NCBI RefSeq assembly: GCF_002078875.1
Contig: NC_034410.1
Span: forward strand, 98,230,384-98,294,383
Origin: Numida meleagris
Taxonomy: Eukaryota; Chordata; Aves; Galliformes; Numididae
Reading direction: 5' to 3'
Length of the DNA stretch: 64,000 nt
Each line of letters opens with the position of its first letter. Within the stretch, counting starts at the first letter, position 1. The notes under the pieces were generated by a model. That model had not been told where the DNA came from. It did not search any database and saw only the letters and a program-made list of their open reading frames with translations. The position numbers were made by a program, and so were the translations under genes. Below, one piece after another: positions 37,385-50,813 of this stretch.

Positions 37385-40300
37385 AATCTATTGGAAGATG
37401 TGTAATTTGATATGCATATACTGGTTTAAATTGCAATTAATTCCTTAAGAAGCTTTAAAAAATTGTACTTCACAGTGCACCAAAAGCGCAGGAAGGGAGA
37501 CTCAATCCCCAGAATTAGTTAATGACTTCTAGCTTTGGCTTGCTATTTGCTTTGAGGGATGAATTGTGTGTAATTGCTTTTTGGGTTAGATGCTACTGAC
37601 TGACTTTTAAGAAAAAGCCTAGGAAAGTACCAGTTATCATACTTAGGGAAATAAAAACGCAGGAGCAAAGTATGCCCGTTTAACTGGAGTATATGATTAG
37701 AAAACAGAGAAGGTGACATAAGAAATGTTCAGCACAAGGACAGGAAGAGCCTGTCCAACTCAGTATGCCCAGTCTTTTCTTTTTCCCCTTGTTTATCTGA
37801 AAATAACATCCCTTTTTTCACTCCATTCCTCTTACTCTGAGCTCGCCTTTAATTTCCTGCACTTTTTCCATCAACACTACATAAAATCTTGGCAATGAAG
37901 TAGCTCTGGTGGAAACATTTCCTAGGTTTTTCTAGGTCTTGAACCCTGTGGATGCTCTAATCTATTTGCCTGTAGTTTTGAAGTGCAGTGTGTCCAGTGA
38001 GCACACAGTTTTATTCTGCTAGGTGCATTATAACTTCGCTCACTTTTAAAGCTCTTCTGCCAAATTAGATTAGCCTGGAAGCTGCTCTAGTCAATGTTTT
38101 AAAAAGCCACAGTTGCTTGTGGCTATACTTCTTGACCAGCATGGCACTGAGCTGTTCTATCAGTCTTCATTTTCCCATTAAAGCATTGTCAGAACAAGGA
38201 AGTATTGTAAAGAGAAATCCATACTTTTCCCTTTGCATCTGATTTTAATCAAACAGGAAAATTTTGCCACATTTCCTGAGGCAGAGGAATCTGTGATAGC
38301 TGTGAGGGAGAAAGTGGATATATTCCACTGAAACCATGCCCCTTGATTTTTAGAAGACTTATTGAAATTATTCATACTTCAATATTTTTGGGATGTTTAA
38401 AGCATATACCTCAACTAACCCTGCCATGAGCAGTAACCTCTTTTCATCTTCACTAATAGCCATGCACCACTCTCTTTTGTTCTTTTCTTCAGGAGACAGT
38501 TTTTATCCTACATGACTCTAGCCCTATCCTTTGTTCTATACCTTTTATTCAATAATCTTTGATGTGGAGCAACGCTGACTATCTTCTAAAAACCTAATTA
38601 AATTAGAATTCTCCTTATCTATCATTGCAGTAATATCTTCAAAGAATTTCAACAGGTTAGTTAAGGTTGAATTCCTTTGCTTCAGTACAGTCTGAGTGTC
38701 TTGAGATGTTATCCCTCTAACAGAGAACTCTTTAAAATAGCTTTCAATACATTCTTTAAAACAGTCTTGAAAATCGTTGGATCACCATCTCATCTTACCT
38801 GACACGTGTACCCTTTATGATAATTGACCTTAAATTGTCTGACTTTGTTGTTTTATATAGGGATTCACGGTAAGTTAGTGAACATCATATCAAAATTAAA
38901 ATGAACTAAAATATATCTTCAAAGGTTGCCTTCCATTCTTAGCCACTAACGTTCATAGACATCATTCTGTTTAAATGAAATTCTACTAACCAATTACTTA
39001 ACCCATCAAAAAAAATATATTCTTTCTCCTTTGACTTTGAAGACTGATTCACAGCTGAGAGCAGTTCACTTTGTATTTTCTCTACAAAGTATGGAAACAA
39101 AATATAGATATAATAGTTCTATCATTTTTGAACTCAGAGTAACCTCCCAATTTTTTCTTTTCAAAATTCCAGTCAATATGCAAATTTCATGCGTAGATGA
39201 AAGAAGGCCAGTTGGATTCATATTATGTCCTAGTATTGAGAGCCATCCTATCATTTATGCTTGATCACATTCTGCTTTAATTTAATTTAAAAAAAATCTG
39301 TTTATTCCTTTTAAATAATACTCTGGACATTCTTGCTTGTGAATCCCTTTTTAACTTGCATACCCACAATCATATTGTAAGGTTACAGAGCATCTGGAAT
39401 ACTTTCAGTTTTTCCAAGCAATTCCACCTGCGCGTGTGCAGAACGCATCCAACGCTTGGCTCCGTGAAGCTGAAGGGCCCTTTGGGCCATCTCCATTTCT
39501 GCTGCTGCCTGGCGCCTCTCAATGTGTGATGACCTTTCAGTTCCTTTTCTCTACCTTCTCTGCTTACAGTAAAGCTCTGTTCTTCCACCAGCAACGAGCT
39601 AACCAGACACCAAAGCTAATTCCAACTGCTTGGAGCTTGTTGGAGGGATTTTGCTCAGACCTCCCTGCAAAGCAGTCAGCCAAAGCTGTGGTTTTACAAA
39701 GACCTAAGAAGTGTGGGGATGTTTAGGTGCAGGAGAGGGAGATGTGAGGATCTCAGGAGACCTACTATTGCTTACTTAGCACAGCTTGCTTGCTGAGCAC
39801 AGACAAATGAGACTGCAAAATACCTCCTGGAACAGAGCAAGGGCTTCAACTGTGCTTCCTCCAATCTGGACTTGCCCTGCAGAGCACAGCCAACAGGCAT
39901 AATTTACACAGCAGTGTGCAGGCAGGATGGACCCCTCCTCATCTGCCTTGTTTGAGGGGTCACAACCACCCTGTTCTCTCCTTGGTTGGCTGGGCTTGTG
40001 GCTGCTACAGCAAGGATGGTGCAATTGTTTCTGCCTGAGCATCACACTGTAACTTTCATCATGCTATTGTTTAATTTAAAGATACAGTCAAATCACACAC
40101 ATTAGTTGAACCAAAGTAAGGAAAAAAATTCAGAAATATCTTGAACTGAAAACCCACTTTTGAGGCCAATGTCTATTTTGTTTAAGTGGAATAACCTTCT
40201 GGTAGGTTTGCAAGCATGTGCCAGACAAATGTTTTACAATAAAAACATATTGCTACAATCATAGGCTGATAGAATGAATGATTATCATTTAAGAGACCCT

Positions 40301-43180
40301 TTGTTCTGGCTTCTCATGTGCTTATAGTCTGAGATTCATTTCTCTCTGAAATTGAATTCATATGCTCCACAGAAAAAAGATCCAGCCTCTCATTCTTCTA
40401 CTATGAGGTCTGTTTTCTTCCCCATCCACAGCTATAGAGTAACTGATTTTCTGAGTCCCAGATTAAGATTTTATAACTTCAGTGAGTGTAGCTCACAGAA
40501 TGCTACAAGAAGTGAAGATCAGTGCCAGGATGTGGGGAGCTGCATGAAAAGCCTGCCACATGCTGTGCAAAGCCAGACGGGTTACCTCTGAAAGGCGCCT
40601 GCGATATAGAGAGCAACCCAAGTACATTTTCATGAAGGAGACTCCCTGCTCTCATCCCTCCCTCACACAGACCTCAAACCCACAGGTTGATTAATCAGCC
40701 CTCTGGGGCAGTAAAGTGTTATCCCTGTAAGAGTTGCCTGCAGTGACAAGCTGCAGCATAGCCTGGAACTGAACCTTCCTTTGGAGTTCCAGTCTGGTGC
40801 CTTTTACCACTTCCCTCTCTCACATGAACGTTTACATTTCTGACCTTCAGAAAAAAAGCACAGATGCTTATAAGTACTAATATTTGCACATAGCACTCTT
40901 GGTTTTGAAATAGCTTTAAAGTCTCTGCAAACCAGCTGTCTCTGGACAAACCTCAGTTTGTCCAATGGAAAGACCATCTTGAAAGCAAAATTTGAGTTCT
41001 AACATTGGAATGGAGACAGAACCAGCCTGGTAAACTATATTTTGTCACACTAGTTCCCTCTGTCGCAGGATAAGGGATTCTAGGGACCGCTGTTGAGTTG
41101 TATCTAGGAAAAGTAAGAGTAACAATGAGTTTAGGAGGTGACAGTGGCTTACTGCTGGTGCGGATTTGAGGAGCATGCTCATGATATTTTCTATTGCTAA
41201 CCAGCCTTGAGAAGAGAGCACTTCCTCAGCAACACATTTATCCCACTGACAGAAGAAACAATCCCCACAATTATAAAATAAATCCTGGGATGAAAGTTTG
41301 CTTGCCCATTACTTTTCTTGGCATTGCTATACAGGATGCTCATTAACTCTATTTATTGTTTGTACCATATTTGCCATAATCAATGAATCAAATTTGACAG
41401 GATAGGAGCACCTCCACATTTTGAAATACACAACATATTGCTGCATCTTAAATATCAGCACCCAGCCATTTGCAGTCTTTGTTTTCTTCTTTTCCTCAGG
41501 TTTTTGGAGATCTATATAAAATTTCTTAGCCCATCAAAGTCAGCTCAAGTCATTTTAAGATGCCAAAAGGAATGATCTCAAAGACCTCACAGTCCAGAGA
41601 AGAAAGAAGTCAGAATGTGTATACTTACACTTAAAAAAAATTTTTTTTTGAAGTATTGCAAACTGAGCTGTAAACGTTTCTTCTACACTGGCCTCTGCTA
41701 ACAAGTTCATTATCACTTAACAGTAAAGCTTAACTGTGGTTTCAGCTGCCTCAAACATTTTCAGTAAAGCATATGGTGAACAATCTGTCCAATTGCTTTA
41801 TGGAAGAAAATCCACTATTCCTTGGTTGCCATTTTCATGCAAATTTGTAAAACTGAATTTATTGGCTTTATTAGCCTGAAGTTGAAAATTTTAGTTCACT
41901 CCAGTGAGCGTGACAACTTTACAGGTTGTAAAGTGGTTCTGCTCAACTCTGCCACCAGAACAGATGCCTAGCCCTCTGCAGAGTGCATGCTGTTCCTCTT
42001 GCCAAACAAACAGTGCCTATTTTAGTTCAGGCTTGCTGAGCTAAATCCTAGATCACCAGCCACCACCACTACCAAATATAAAGACTTTAGCTTAGAGGGG
42101 CACTGCTGGGACAGTGAACAAATGCAGTGTAGCAATCTGTCATTTCCCAGACAAACTGGGGTTCACTAGAAGTCACTGTAATTTAGAGGAGTCCCTGTGT
42201 CCTCCTGGAAAGTGAAACCACTTTGAAAGCAGAAGAGTAACATACAAATGCTATAATTAAAAATGCAGACAAACAACAAGAATAACTTTTTATTTGGGTT
42301 TTGAGGCTACAACATCTAGAAGTACTGTCTTAAGTCACCAATAAGATATGATGACCTGTTAGAATAAATTAAACTGAAAAACAGGACTAGATCTGCAGTT
42401 AAGAATTTCAGCTACCCATCTTCTCTCCAAAAATTTTTCTCACAACCACATTATCAGTTTACATGCAACATAAACTGATAGAGACATATATGAAAAATAC
42501 AATTGCTGCACATTGTCTCCTTCCTACTTTCTAAGGAAGGGTATGGCAATCTGGCAAAAATAAAACACAAAAATCTTTCTTACATTGTACAAAAGTCCAA
42601 ATGCACAGATGACCTTTGTTTATACAAATATACACCCAGAAATCAAAACACAGCTGTAATGTCTACTTTTAGAGGGCAATAACCTTGACCATGCTCTTTT
42701 AATAATCTCCTCATTCGGGAATCCAGCTACTGAAGAAGGATATAACCTTGAGAGTTTTAACAAATCCTTTAATCTAGTATTCATAATGTGTCATCTGATC
42801 TTAGAAAAAAATATTATCAGACTGCACTGGTAAATAGTGGCTTGATCCTGAAGTGTTCCCCTGTGTAGGTACAAACTTAGGATGTCCTGGAAGCCGAACC
42901 TCAAATATAAGCAGCAGAGGGTTCCTTAAGGATGTTTCATCTGAAAGAAATGTGCTAGGAGTCTAACATCACATTCCTTTATCAATCATAACACAAAGTG
43001 CAGAACTAAAATCCTCCAAATTCCTCCCACTTCTCCTCCCCAAGTTACATCTTTTAGCAGTTCACCCCTGTGAAGAGGAACTAACACTAACAAAGTGTTT
43101 TCCAGTAAATAAATGAGGAGTTACTGAAATAGTCCTGAAATTGGTCTTATGCTTAAATCTGCTTTCTTTTCCTCCAGCAT
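37385..43180. other. Non-coding DNA
   Basis: AT-rich for most of its length. It holds an A8T9 palindrome at about 41633-41649. Open frames at 39436-39726 (plus, 96 codons) and 39776-40045 (minus, 89 codons) have no recognisable domain. A weak CR1-tail-like phrase near 40260-40310 (tcataggctgatagaatga) is too short to call. Confidence 0.5.
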
Positions 43181-43205
43181 TTCATAGAATCATAGAATAG
43201 TTCAG
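43181..43205 (-). mobile_element. Minimal CR1 tail remnant
   Basis: TTCATAGAATCATAGAATAG followed by TTCAG is the reverse complement of the CR1 3' terminal repeat, with almost no body attached. It is either an extremely short 5'-truncated insertion or the surviving end of a deleted copy. Confidence 0.6.
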
Positions 43206-46200
43206 AATTTCCAGTTGAATCTCAGTAAATTAAAGCTTTTATACATTTTGGACCACCTGTTGGTCTACAAAACTGTAGAATTTGCTACTTTCAAAGAGAC
43301 TGTTTATTTGAAATATTATGTGACAATTGCTTCACATTAAACAGAGTGTGATTAAACCGTAGCTTTTAATGTAGTCTTACTCAGCTAGAGAAGCCTGTGA
43401 TACATGAAAATATATGCTTTTATTAAAGAAGAACGCATATTGAGATCTTGGTCCTGTCTTGCAGTGACACAAAGGCTCCAAGGCAACACTGGAACAATGA
43501 CCTGCACAATCAGTCAGATAATCCTAGAGAGAGAGCCCCAAAGTGCAGCAGGGAATATAGATAAACTGAATCTGGCATGACTTAGTACTTAAACCATCAT
43601 ATATAATAGTTTTCGTTGCTGTTGGTATCTGGTACCTGAGCATCATCTGCAGTTTGCATGTTTGCTTGTAATGGCATAGATGAATAATATTCCAGGAGGG
43701 TGCTAAAGGAAAGTTCCATGGCAAAATCCACTCCCTGTAATATTTCTACCTTATGACCACAACTCTGTGCAGTCCCTCCTACATAACAGCTCAGTTGTAT
43801 TTCAAAATCAAAATGATTCCCAACATTCCTGGTTAGCACATTCAGAGGTTAAACATAAACCAGAAACCAACACTGGCTATCATTAAGCATTCCTGTGTCA
43901 AATACCTTGCTGAAGCAAAATGATAAAAGCTCAGCACGTCATTCTTGGCAGGTATGACTGATTTTTTTTAATGCTTCTATTAATATTCTTGTTTAATTAT
44001 GGTCTCACAATTACTTTTATTTATCTGTATAATTCCACTTTGTTTAGTCTTGTGAGCCATTGTTTCTGGTTTAGCCTAGTGCCATGTCCCAAGAAAAGGC
44101 TACAGGATTTCACAGCATGTTATTACATGTTGTAATGAACAACTGTAGGTATAGTGTAACATACATGTTGGCAAAATACTTTGTGAAATCTAACTCTAGA
44201 AGTCAACTATAGAAAAAGGCACCTATTTTCTCACATATTTTTTTTCACTTTAACATAATACGTATAGGCTTTATGTGATGCACAATAGTCTGGTTTTTTT
44301 TTGCTTTCTGCAAAGATTTATGCTCATTAACAAGGATTGCTCCCATCCATTTGTCAGACACCTTTCCAGTGATTGCTTTCTTCAACATGAAGGAATATTT
44401 TTTTTCTTTTCTACCCTCTTCATCTCCAGACACTGCAGAAAAAGGTGGAAAGGAATGAGTTCACAGGCCATGGTCCATGCAGCTGAACAGGCTTTCAGTC
44501 AGAGCATCACCAATACAGTATTTTTAACAGTTATCAAAAAACATTCCTTAGTGATGGTGCCAGTCCATGAGGTTTACTGAACCAAGCTGAAACTAGAATC
44601 TGAGATAAAACTACAAAATTATAAAATATTAAATGAAGTCTATGGGAATGACATACTGCCATTTGTAGATGTTATACCCTGCTGTTTTGGGTCCACTTCA
44701 TGCTCTAACTTTTTCTTATAGATTGCATGGGTGACATCAAGAAGGAGTTCCATTCACTGGAACATCAAAAGACTTAATTAGGCTCCCCTAGTAATCAAAA
44801 GTGACTTATATTACCAGCAAACCCATTCTTTCTCTTTCGAAGTTTGATAAAAATGAAAATAGTGTCAGAACATGAAGTATTTGACTGTGCAATCCATTAA
44901 TTTTCCCTCCTCTGATAAGTGCAATGTTACCTTAGACACATAACACAATGGGTTCTGCTTACATGATAAAATTCACCATTTTATCAGCCAATTTTGAGCC
45001 CAGAAAAAAGCAGCAGAATAACTTCCAAGAAAGGCTGACAGATAGAACAAGTCAAGGAAAAAGATGGAATTCCTATGGTTTTCTCTTCAAGTGCAAGAAC
45101 TGAGAGAACTGGGATTGCCTTTGTGTTTCCTGACATTCAAACGATTTTTCCTTATCTTCTTTGTAAAGTCTGCTCAATGCAGCAAGAAGGGAATGATAAA
45201 AAAGTCACAAAAGTGCAAATAAGTGAAGCTGAGTAATTCTCCCTATTAACTGGAACAGCTTAAAATATCTTGACTAAAATCCCTCAAATCTGAAAGCAAT
45301 GGGGAATCACTGACATCCTATTTAGAAACAACACTGTGGGGAAGTGACTTGCTTAACTGTCTCTGAATTAGGTCAAAAAGGTTGCAGAGGTATGAAAGAC
45401 TGGAAAACAAAAGAAGTTACATAGCTACAGTTCCTTTAAACCACTGATTTAACCTCTGATTTTCAAGATCCTTGTGAAAATAATCAGTCAAACAAAAATT
45501 AGACGGTGCCCCTTCAAAAAAAGAACAAATGCATCTTTGCAGAACAGGATTTTTCACCTAATTTTTCTCATAAAATTAATTCTGGTTAAATAAATTAGAC
45601 ATTGAAAAGCAAAGAGAATCTCTCCTTAACTCCCCAAGAACTCTTTCCCTTTTATTCTACTCTTTCAATCACAGACACTCTCTGTATCTCCCCAGAATAT
45701 CAAACAAGATTATCAAAATTATAAAAACTTCCTCTCCAGTGCTTTCACTTGGTTCTTCTTCAGGTTTTCAAACACCCCAAATGAAACCAGAGCTTCCTCA
45801 TCAAAGAGAAATCCCCCAAAACACCACAGGAAAAGTTAAAACTATGATTAAAAAATTCCCTCCCCTAAAGGGTTTTGTTCTTCATAAGCTCTTCCAATGA
45901 AAGTCAAGCAAAACAGTTCACTTGTGCTTCTAACATATATCTCAACATTGGTTTTCCCTTTTGATTATCTTTTTCTATTTTTCCTGTAAAAAAAGGAAAA
46001 ATGTTGTATACTTTACTGTTTCTCACATGTGTTTTGCTGTGATGGTCTAAAGCATCCATCAAGTATTACCAGACTTAACTGTATAATTTAGGTAGTTTAA
46101 AATTTAGTTACTGGAGAAACAAACAAAATAGAAGACTTTGCAATCTAGAGTTCTTTTATGTAGTCCTATTACACATCCTAAGATCAATTGAGGCTGATTT

Positions 46201-48483
46201 TGGAAGCTTTTCTAACTACTTTTAAAGTGCAAAAGGAAGGCAAAAGAATATTTGGCCTGGAATAGGAGCTTTAGAAATAGTTAGTTTTTGAAATAAGATC
46301 AATATTCTACCTGTACATCAGATTTACATTACTTTTTTTTGCATTTTTCAAGAATATTTTCCATTCTCATCTTGCTGTAGTGTGAAAAATTTATCTCAAA
46401 ACCTTTAAGTGATTCAAAACACTGTTTATGAACTGTCTTGCTGAGACATAATTTTCCCTTGTTTATCAACTCATATTGAAATCAGTGTTCTAAGAAGCAA
46501 CGATAAAGAAAAGTATTTTAGCATCCATTTAAAGCTATATACATGTATGTAAAAGCCTATTTTCATTTAATTGATGCTACCCAGCATAACTCAGTTGATG
46601 TCAGTTGATGTGTCATGCAGTGTGAAAACAGACAAATGTGTATTTTTCTAGGGGTTTTTGTGGTGATTGTGCTATATTTGCAAGTGTGTTTAGAAGTTAG
46701 AAAACTGACCTTCAGACTACCCATGAGCATATTCTGTCTTGGTGTTAAACTAATAGTTTTGAAACTCTGGTTCAGATAGTGTTTTCCTCAGTCTTGGTAG
46801 CAATTCTCTAAAGAAGAATCACGTTTCTTACCATTGGTTATTGACATCTGACTCTGCCTTTCCTCTCCAAAACTCACGCTGACAATAACAAAGGAATATT
46901 TTCTGTTGCATAGCTCAGAGTACATCTACTAAGATATCACCTTCATGGAGAGGTCCTGCTGCTCAGAAACACTGGGATGTGACCTCAGCTGTCTGAAAAG
47001 TACAGGCACATTTTAGAAAGTTTCTTGTCCAGGCAGTCCTCATTGCCCCATACCCCAACAAAAATAGTTTTCATAAGAGTGCCTAAGTGGATTAATAATC
47101 AGAGGAAGTAAGCTTTGGAAAAGTAAACAGAATAGCACTAGTGAGCTAGAATGTGAAGCACATAGGCTGAGAATGTTTTCACATTGCTGAAATCATGAGG
47201 ATGTCTGGGAATGGGGAAAATTAGCAACAAGTGAATAATGCCAATGTCAAGCTTCCTTGCTCCTGGTGTTCACTTACTTACTGTTCAACTGTCAGAGCTT
47301 TTGTGCATGAAAAACTGCTGAATAATTTGATCAAGATAATGCATATTGAAATAGAAAGTAGTTGGTTGAGTATCATATGCAGTGTCATGGGACGTGATAG
47401 GGGTAGCAGATGTATTTCTAAAACTGATTTTTTTTATCCTTGAGAGGAACAGCTATTGGGCAGTAAGTAGATGCTACCCTTCTCCTGTGAAGCACATGTG
47501 GCTTTTCTATAAAACATGTCTGGCTATTGCTGACTACAGGTTGAAATACTTGCATCTGCTTATGAAAAACTGCTCCTCTGCCACATGGAAAGTTAGCTGT
47601 GATTGGAAGAAATTACACACACAGATTGGGAGATCTTATAGCAGAAAATTAAGACAGTACAGTTACCTTACTGAGCACAGAATAGGTTCTTAAATATTTT
47701 CAGTCCTACTTATAAAAAATAGAAACAGACTCTTACTAAAAAGCTCCAATTACTATTCTTCAAAGAAAATTTGACACTGATTTAATTTTCTGTGATAATA
47801 CTCATGACCCCTTTATATGATTTTTTCCCCTCTATTGCTAAATGACCTCATTAGGACCACGTAATTTAATCTAGTTAAATCTAGTTCTAATTTAACGTAG
47901 CTCTGCTCACAGGAGCAGAAATCCATCTGTTCACCATTACATGACCTACTTTCTTATGAAATATTAAGCTTAATATACTTTTCAGCATCCCTGGGCTGAA
48001 GTGAAACCTGATGTCATAATAAAATATGGTAATAGTTGTTCTGAACACAATGACTACTGAATAGTGGTATGATGAATTGCATTTTGTAGAGGACAGTGGG
48101 ATACACGTAGGGTGTAAGGACATCATGAAAACATAGCATTTTCCATTTGTAATGTTAATAAATGAGTTTCTTTATACTATCCTTATCTCTTTGACAATGT
48201 GGGCAGATGGATCTCTACCTATGAGAGATCAGTCAAACAGCTCTGTCAAACTAACAAAAGTTATATGAATAATTTATAAAATGAAACCAATTAAATCTAG
48301 TGACTATAGGAAAACGCAAAATAACAATATTACTCTTCAACAATAAAAGCCAGGTAGTTAATAAGATCTATATTTTTGACTTAGCTTACCTATCCTACAA
48401 AATAATGAAATGACAAGCCAATGGAACTATTAATCTTTCATGCTGTAATTAATCTTTATATAATCTTCAAATCATTTTTAAGG
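43206..48483. other. AT-rich non-coding DNA
   Basis: No gene or named repeat is recognised. Open frames at 44275-44580 (101 codons) and 47382-47693 (103 codons), both plus, have low-complexity or random character. Near 46590-46612 a 10-bp unit (AGTTGATGTC) is duplicated in tandem. Confidence 0.5.
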
Positions 48484-48945
48484 AATTGAGTCAGATTGCT
48501 CTGAGACCAGAAGGTATTTCTGACATTGCTAACTTGTATGAAATAGTATCTGTTGGTCAGAAAAAAGTTTTTGGAATGGATGTTCAACAAAAAAGAGTTT
48601 TTCACCAAGCTTTGGGAGATGAGTTACCAGAATGTCAACCTCATCCAAATGTCGTGAAAGAACCAGAAAGCCTTTGCAAAATTAATTTGGCAAGATGAAA
48701 ATGCTCTTGTCACTAAGAGTGAAAAATTCCACTGCAAAGCATTTCAAGCCTTTAACCCCTATTGCTATTTTAAGTGTTGGCATCTGTGGAGTGGAGAATG
48801 TCACTTCAGAGAGGGAGTAGCAGCTGCTAATTTGAGAGCTAGAAAGACAGCCAAAGGTATTTATGGTAGTTGCAGTAGTATGAAGTATGACCTCCACCAA
48901 GTCTCAACAATCTGCAGGGATCTACTCCAGAGTAGACTACTCTAA
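48484..48945 (+). pseudogene. Protein-like relic, two overlapping frames, family unknown
   Basis: A first frame runs 48486-48698 and reads MSQIALRPEGISDIANLYEI, continuing to about PHPNVVKEPESL. Near 48673 the protein-like signal moves to another frame, which is open for 90 codons to a stop at 48943-48945. It contains LIWQDENALVTKSEKFHC, KAFQAFNPYCYFKCWHLW and ARKTAKGIYGS. The second frame is rich in aromatic and Cys residues and looks like real protein, so a single-base insertion or deletion near 48670 probably broke a longer open frame. A splice-acceptor-like TTTTTAAG precedes the first frame. I do not recognise the family. It could be an exon of a decayed host gene or part of an old mobile element; I favour a decayed gene because further protein-like blocks follow on the same strand. 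Confidence 0.35.
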
Positions 48946-50147
48946 TTATTAACAAGACTTCAAATACAACCAGCACCACATGCCAACAGTTGTCTGTGGC
49001 TACCATAGTAAAGATGTTTAGTAAGCAGGCAAGGACATAGCATAAGCTCAGTTCTTCCTGCCCCAGATGCCAGAACTTATATATTGTTAATATTTATGTC
49101 ATAGAACTGAAAGTGTTTCAAACATAAAAGATCTTTTGCCAAACACAACCTATGGTAGATCTACTTCAACCTGTCAGACAGCGGTGAACTGTTCTGGAAG
49201 AGGGAGGAAATTATATTTTGGGGGGTAACTTAATGACTGTGAATTTCGAACTCCAGATTAAATTCAAGATGCTTCTCTAGCATCTGCTGTCTTCTAAATG
49301 TCTCTACATTCAATTATTCACCAATCAATGTACAGCAACAACACTGGCCTGCCAAAAACACAAGGCCTTACCAACTGATTCATATCAACCTCTAAGCAAA
49401 AGCTACCCAAAAGCTACCAGCTGCCCACAGCTTTATAGACTTCTGCATGGTGTCACATGGTATACAATAATGTAGGCCTAATTCAGGGCAACTGTGCTGG
49501 CTCCGCCCTGGCCTGGCTGCCCTACCCTGTGCCATGAAAGTGGCAGCTCTAGTCTGTGTTCTATTCATGTATACTCCATACTTCTGTAGGTTATTCTAAT
49601 GCTGCAAATCCTTTTTCTAGCAAGAATGAATGACCTCACAATAACCTGTAAAATAAGCATTTTATACCTATTTTATGGGAACCAGATTCACTGAATGATT
49701 AGATGACCGACCTGGTATTACCTCCCACAGAGCCATGGCAGAATTGAAAGCAGAATACTCTGGTATTGGTCCTTTCTTATGGCTTATTACTCTATGACTT
49801 TTTATGGCAGAAGGTCAAACCATTCAGCTTGCTTCCTCTTTGGTTCACATCCTTTATACCTGTATCTCGGGCTCAGAATTCTGCCTGCTGACCCCCTCAA
49901 CACTTTCAAATCTTTTCATCTCATATTTTCTGAGGATTATCAGAATTCTTCAGCATTTCCTCTTGAATCTGTATTTCCCAATCAGTGATCTGTGAGGTAC
50001 ATGCAAATCTTGGCCAGCAGCTTATGTTCTGATTGGTTTATCTGCAGCTAAAGCATAAGAGATGACTATTGTGCTTCCATTTCTACCCAGAAAGAGCATT
50101 AACTGGGTTTCTCCTCTCTAGTTAGGTGACATTTTTCATGAAACTTG
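48946..50147. other. Non-coding DNA within the relic region
   Basis: No clear coding blocks. Overlapping frames at 49779-49995 are open for about 65-70 codons but are hydrophobic and serine-rich without a recognisable domain. Confidence 0.4.
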
Positions 50148-50813
50148 TATAGAATCACAGAATCCTTGGAGTTGGAAGGGACTACTGAAGGCCACCTAGT
50201 CCAACTCCCCTGCAATGAACAGGGACACCACAGCTAGATCAGGTTGCCCAGGGCCTGATCCAGCCTCACCTTGAAAGTCTCCAGGGAGCATCCTCCACAT
50301 CTCTGGGCAACCTGTTCCAGTGCCTCACCACCCTCACTGTAAAAGACTTTCCTTACACCTGACCTAAATCTACCATATTTAGGCTTAAAACTTTTTCCCC
50401 TTGTTCTATCACAACAGACCCTACTAAAGACTCTGTTCCTTTCTTTCCTGTATTTCCCATTTAGATACTAAAAAGCCACTACCAGGTCACCTCACAGCCT
50501 TCTCTTCTCCAGGGTGAACAGCCCCAGCTCTATCAGCCTGTCCTTGTAGGAGAGGTGTTCCATCCCTTGGATCATTTTTGTGACCCTCCTCTGGACGCAC
50601 TCCAGCAGGTCTATGTCTCTCCTGTACTGAGGACTCCACATCTGGACACAGTAGTCCAGGTGAGGGCTCACCAGCACAGAGTAGAAGGGCAGGATCACCT
50701 CTCTCTACCTGCTGATCATGCTTCTTTTGATACAGTCTAGGATACAGTTGGTTTTGTGGGCTGTGAGGGCACACTGCTGGCTCATGTCCAGCTTCTCATC
50801 CACCAGTGGGGCT
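50148..50813 (-). mobile_element. CR1 LINE, longest copy in the window, with ORF2 C-terminus
   Basis: This 666-bp copy starts at the left with the tail (tatagaatcacagaatcct) and continues through the 3' untranslated region into the end of the reverse-transcriptase reading frame. The minus-strand frame 50698-50492 reads [37 protein letters not shown] and [20 protein letters not shown], the well-known C-terminal part of CR1 ORF2. Upstream, in a neighbouring frame, [20 protein letters not shown] is also CR1. A frameshift separates the two parts, and the copy is truncated at 50813, so it is inactive. It appears relatively young. It interrupts the possible gene relic at 48.5-58 kb. Confidence 0.95.
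50492..50774 (-). pseudogene. CR1 ORF2 (reverse transcriptase) C-terminal fragment
   Basis: About 95 codons of the CR1 second reading frame. The [19 protein letters not shown] and [10 protein letters not shown] motifs are hallmarks of the region after the reverse-transcriptase domain. The endonuclease and catalytic FADD-type motif are absent because of 5' truncation, and one frameshift is present between codons near 50700. Confidence 0.9.

Noticed and set aside
40260..40310. CR1-tail-like tcataggctgatagaatga
   Set aside because: Too short and diverged, and no CR1 body follows in either direction.
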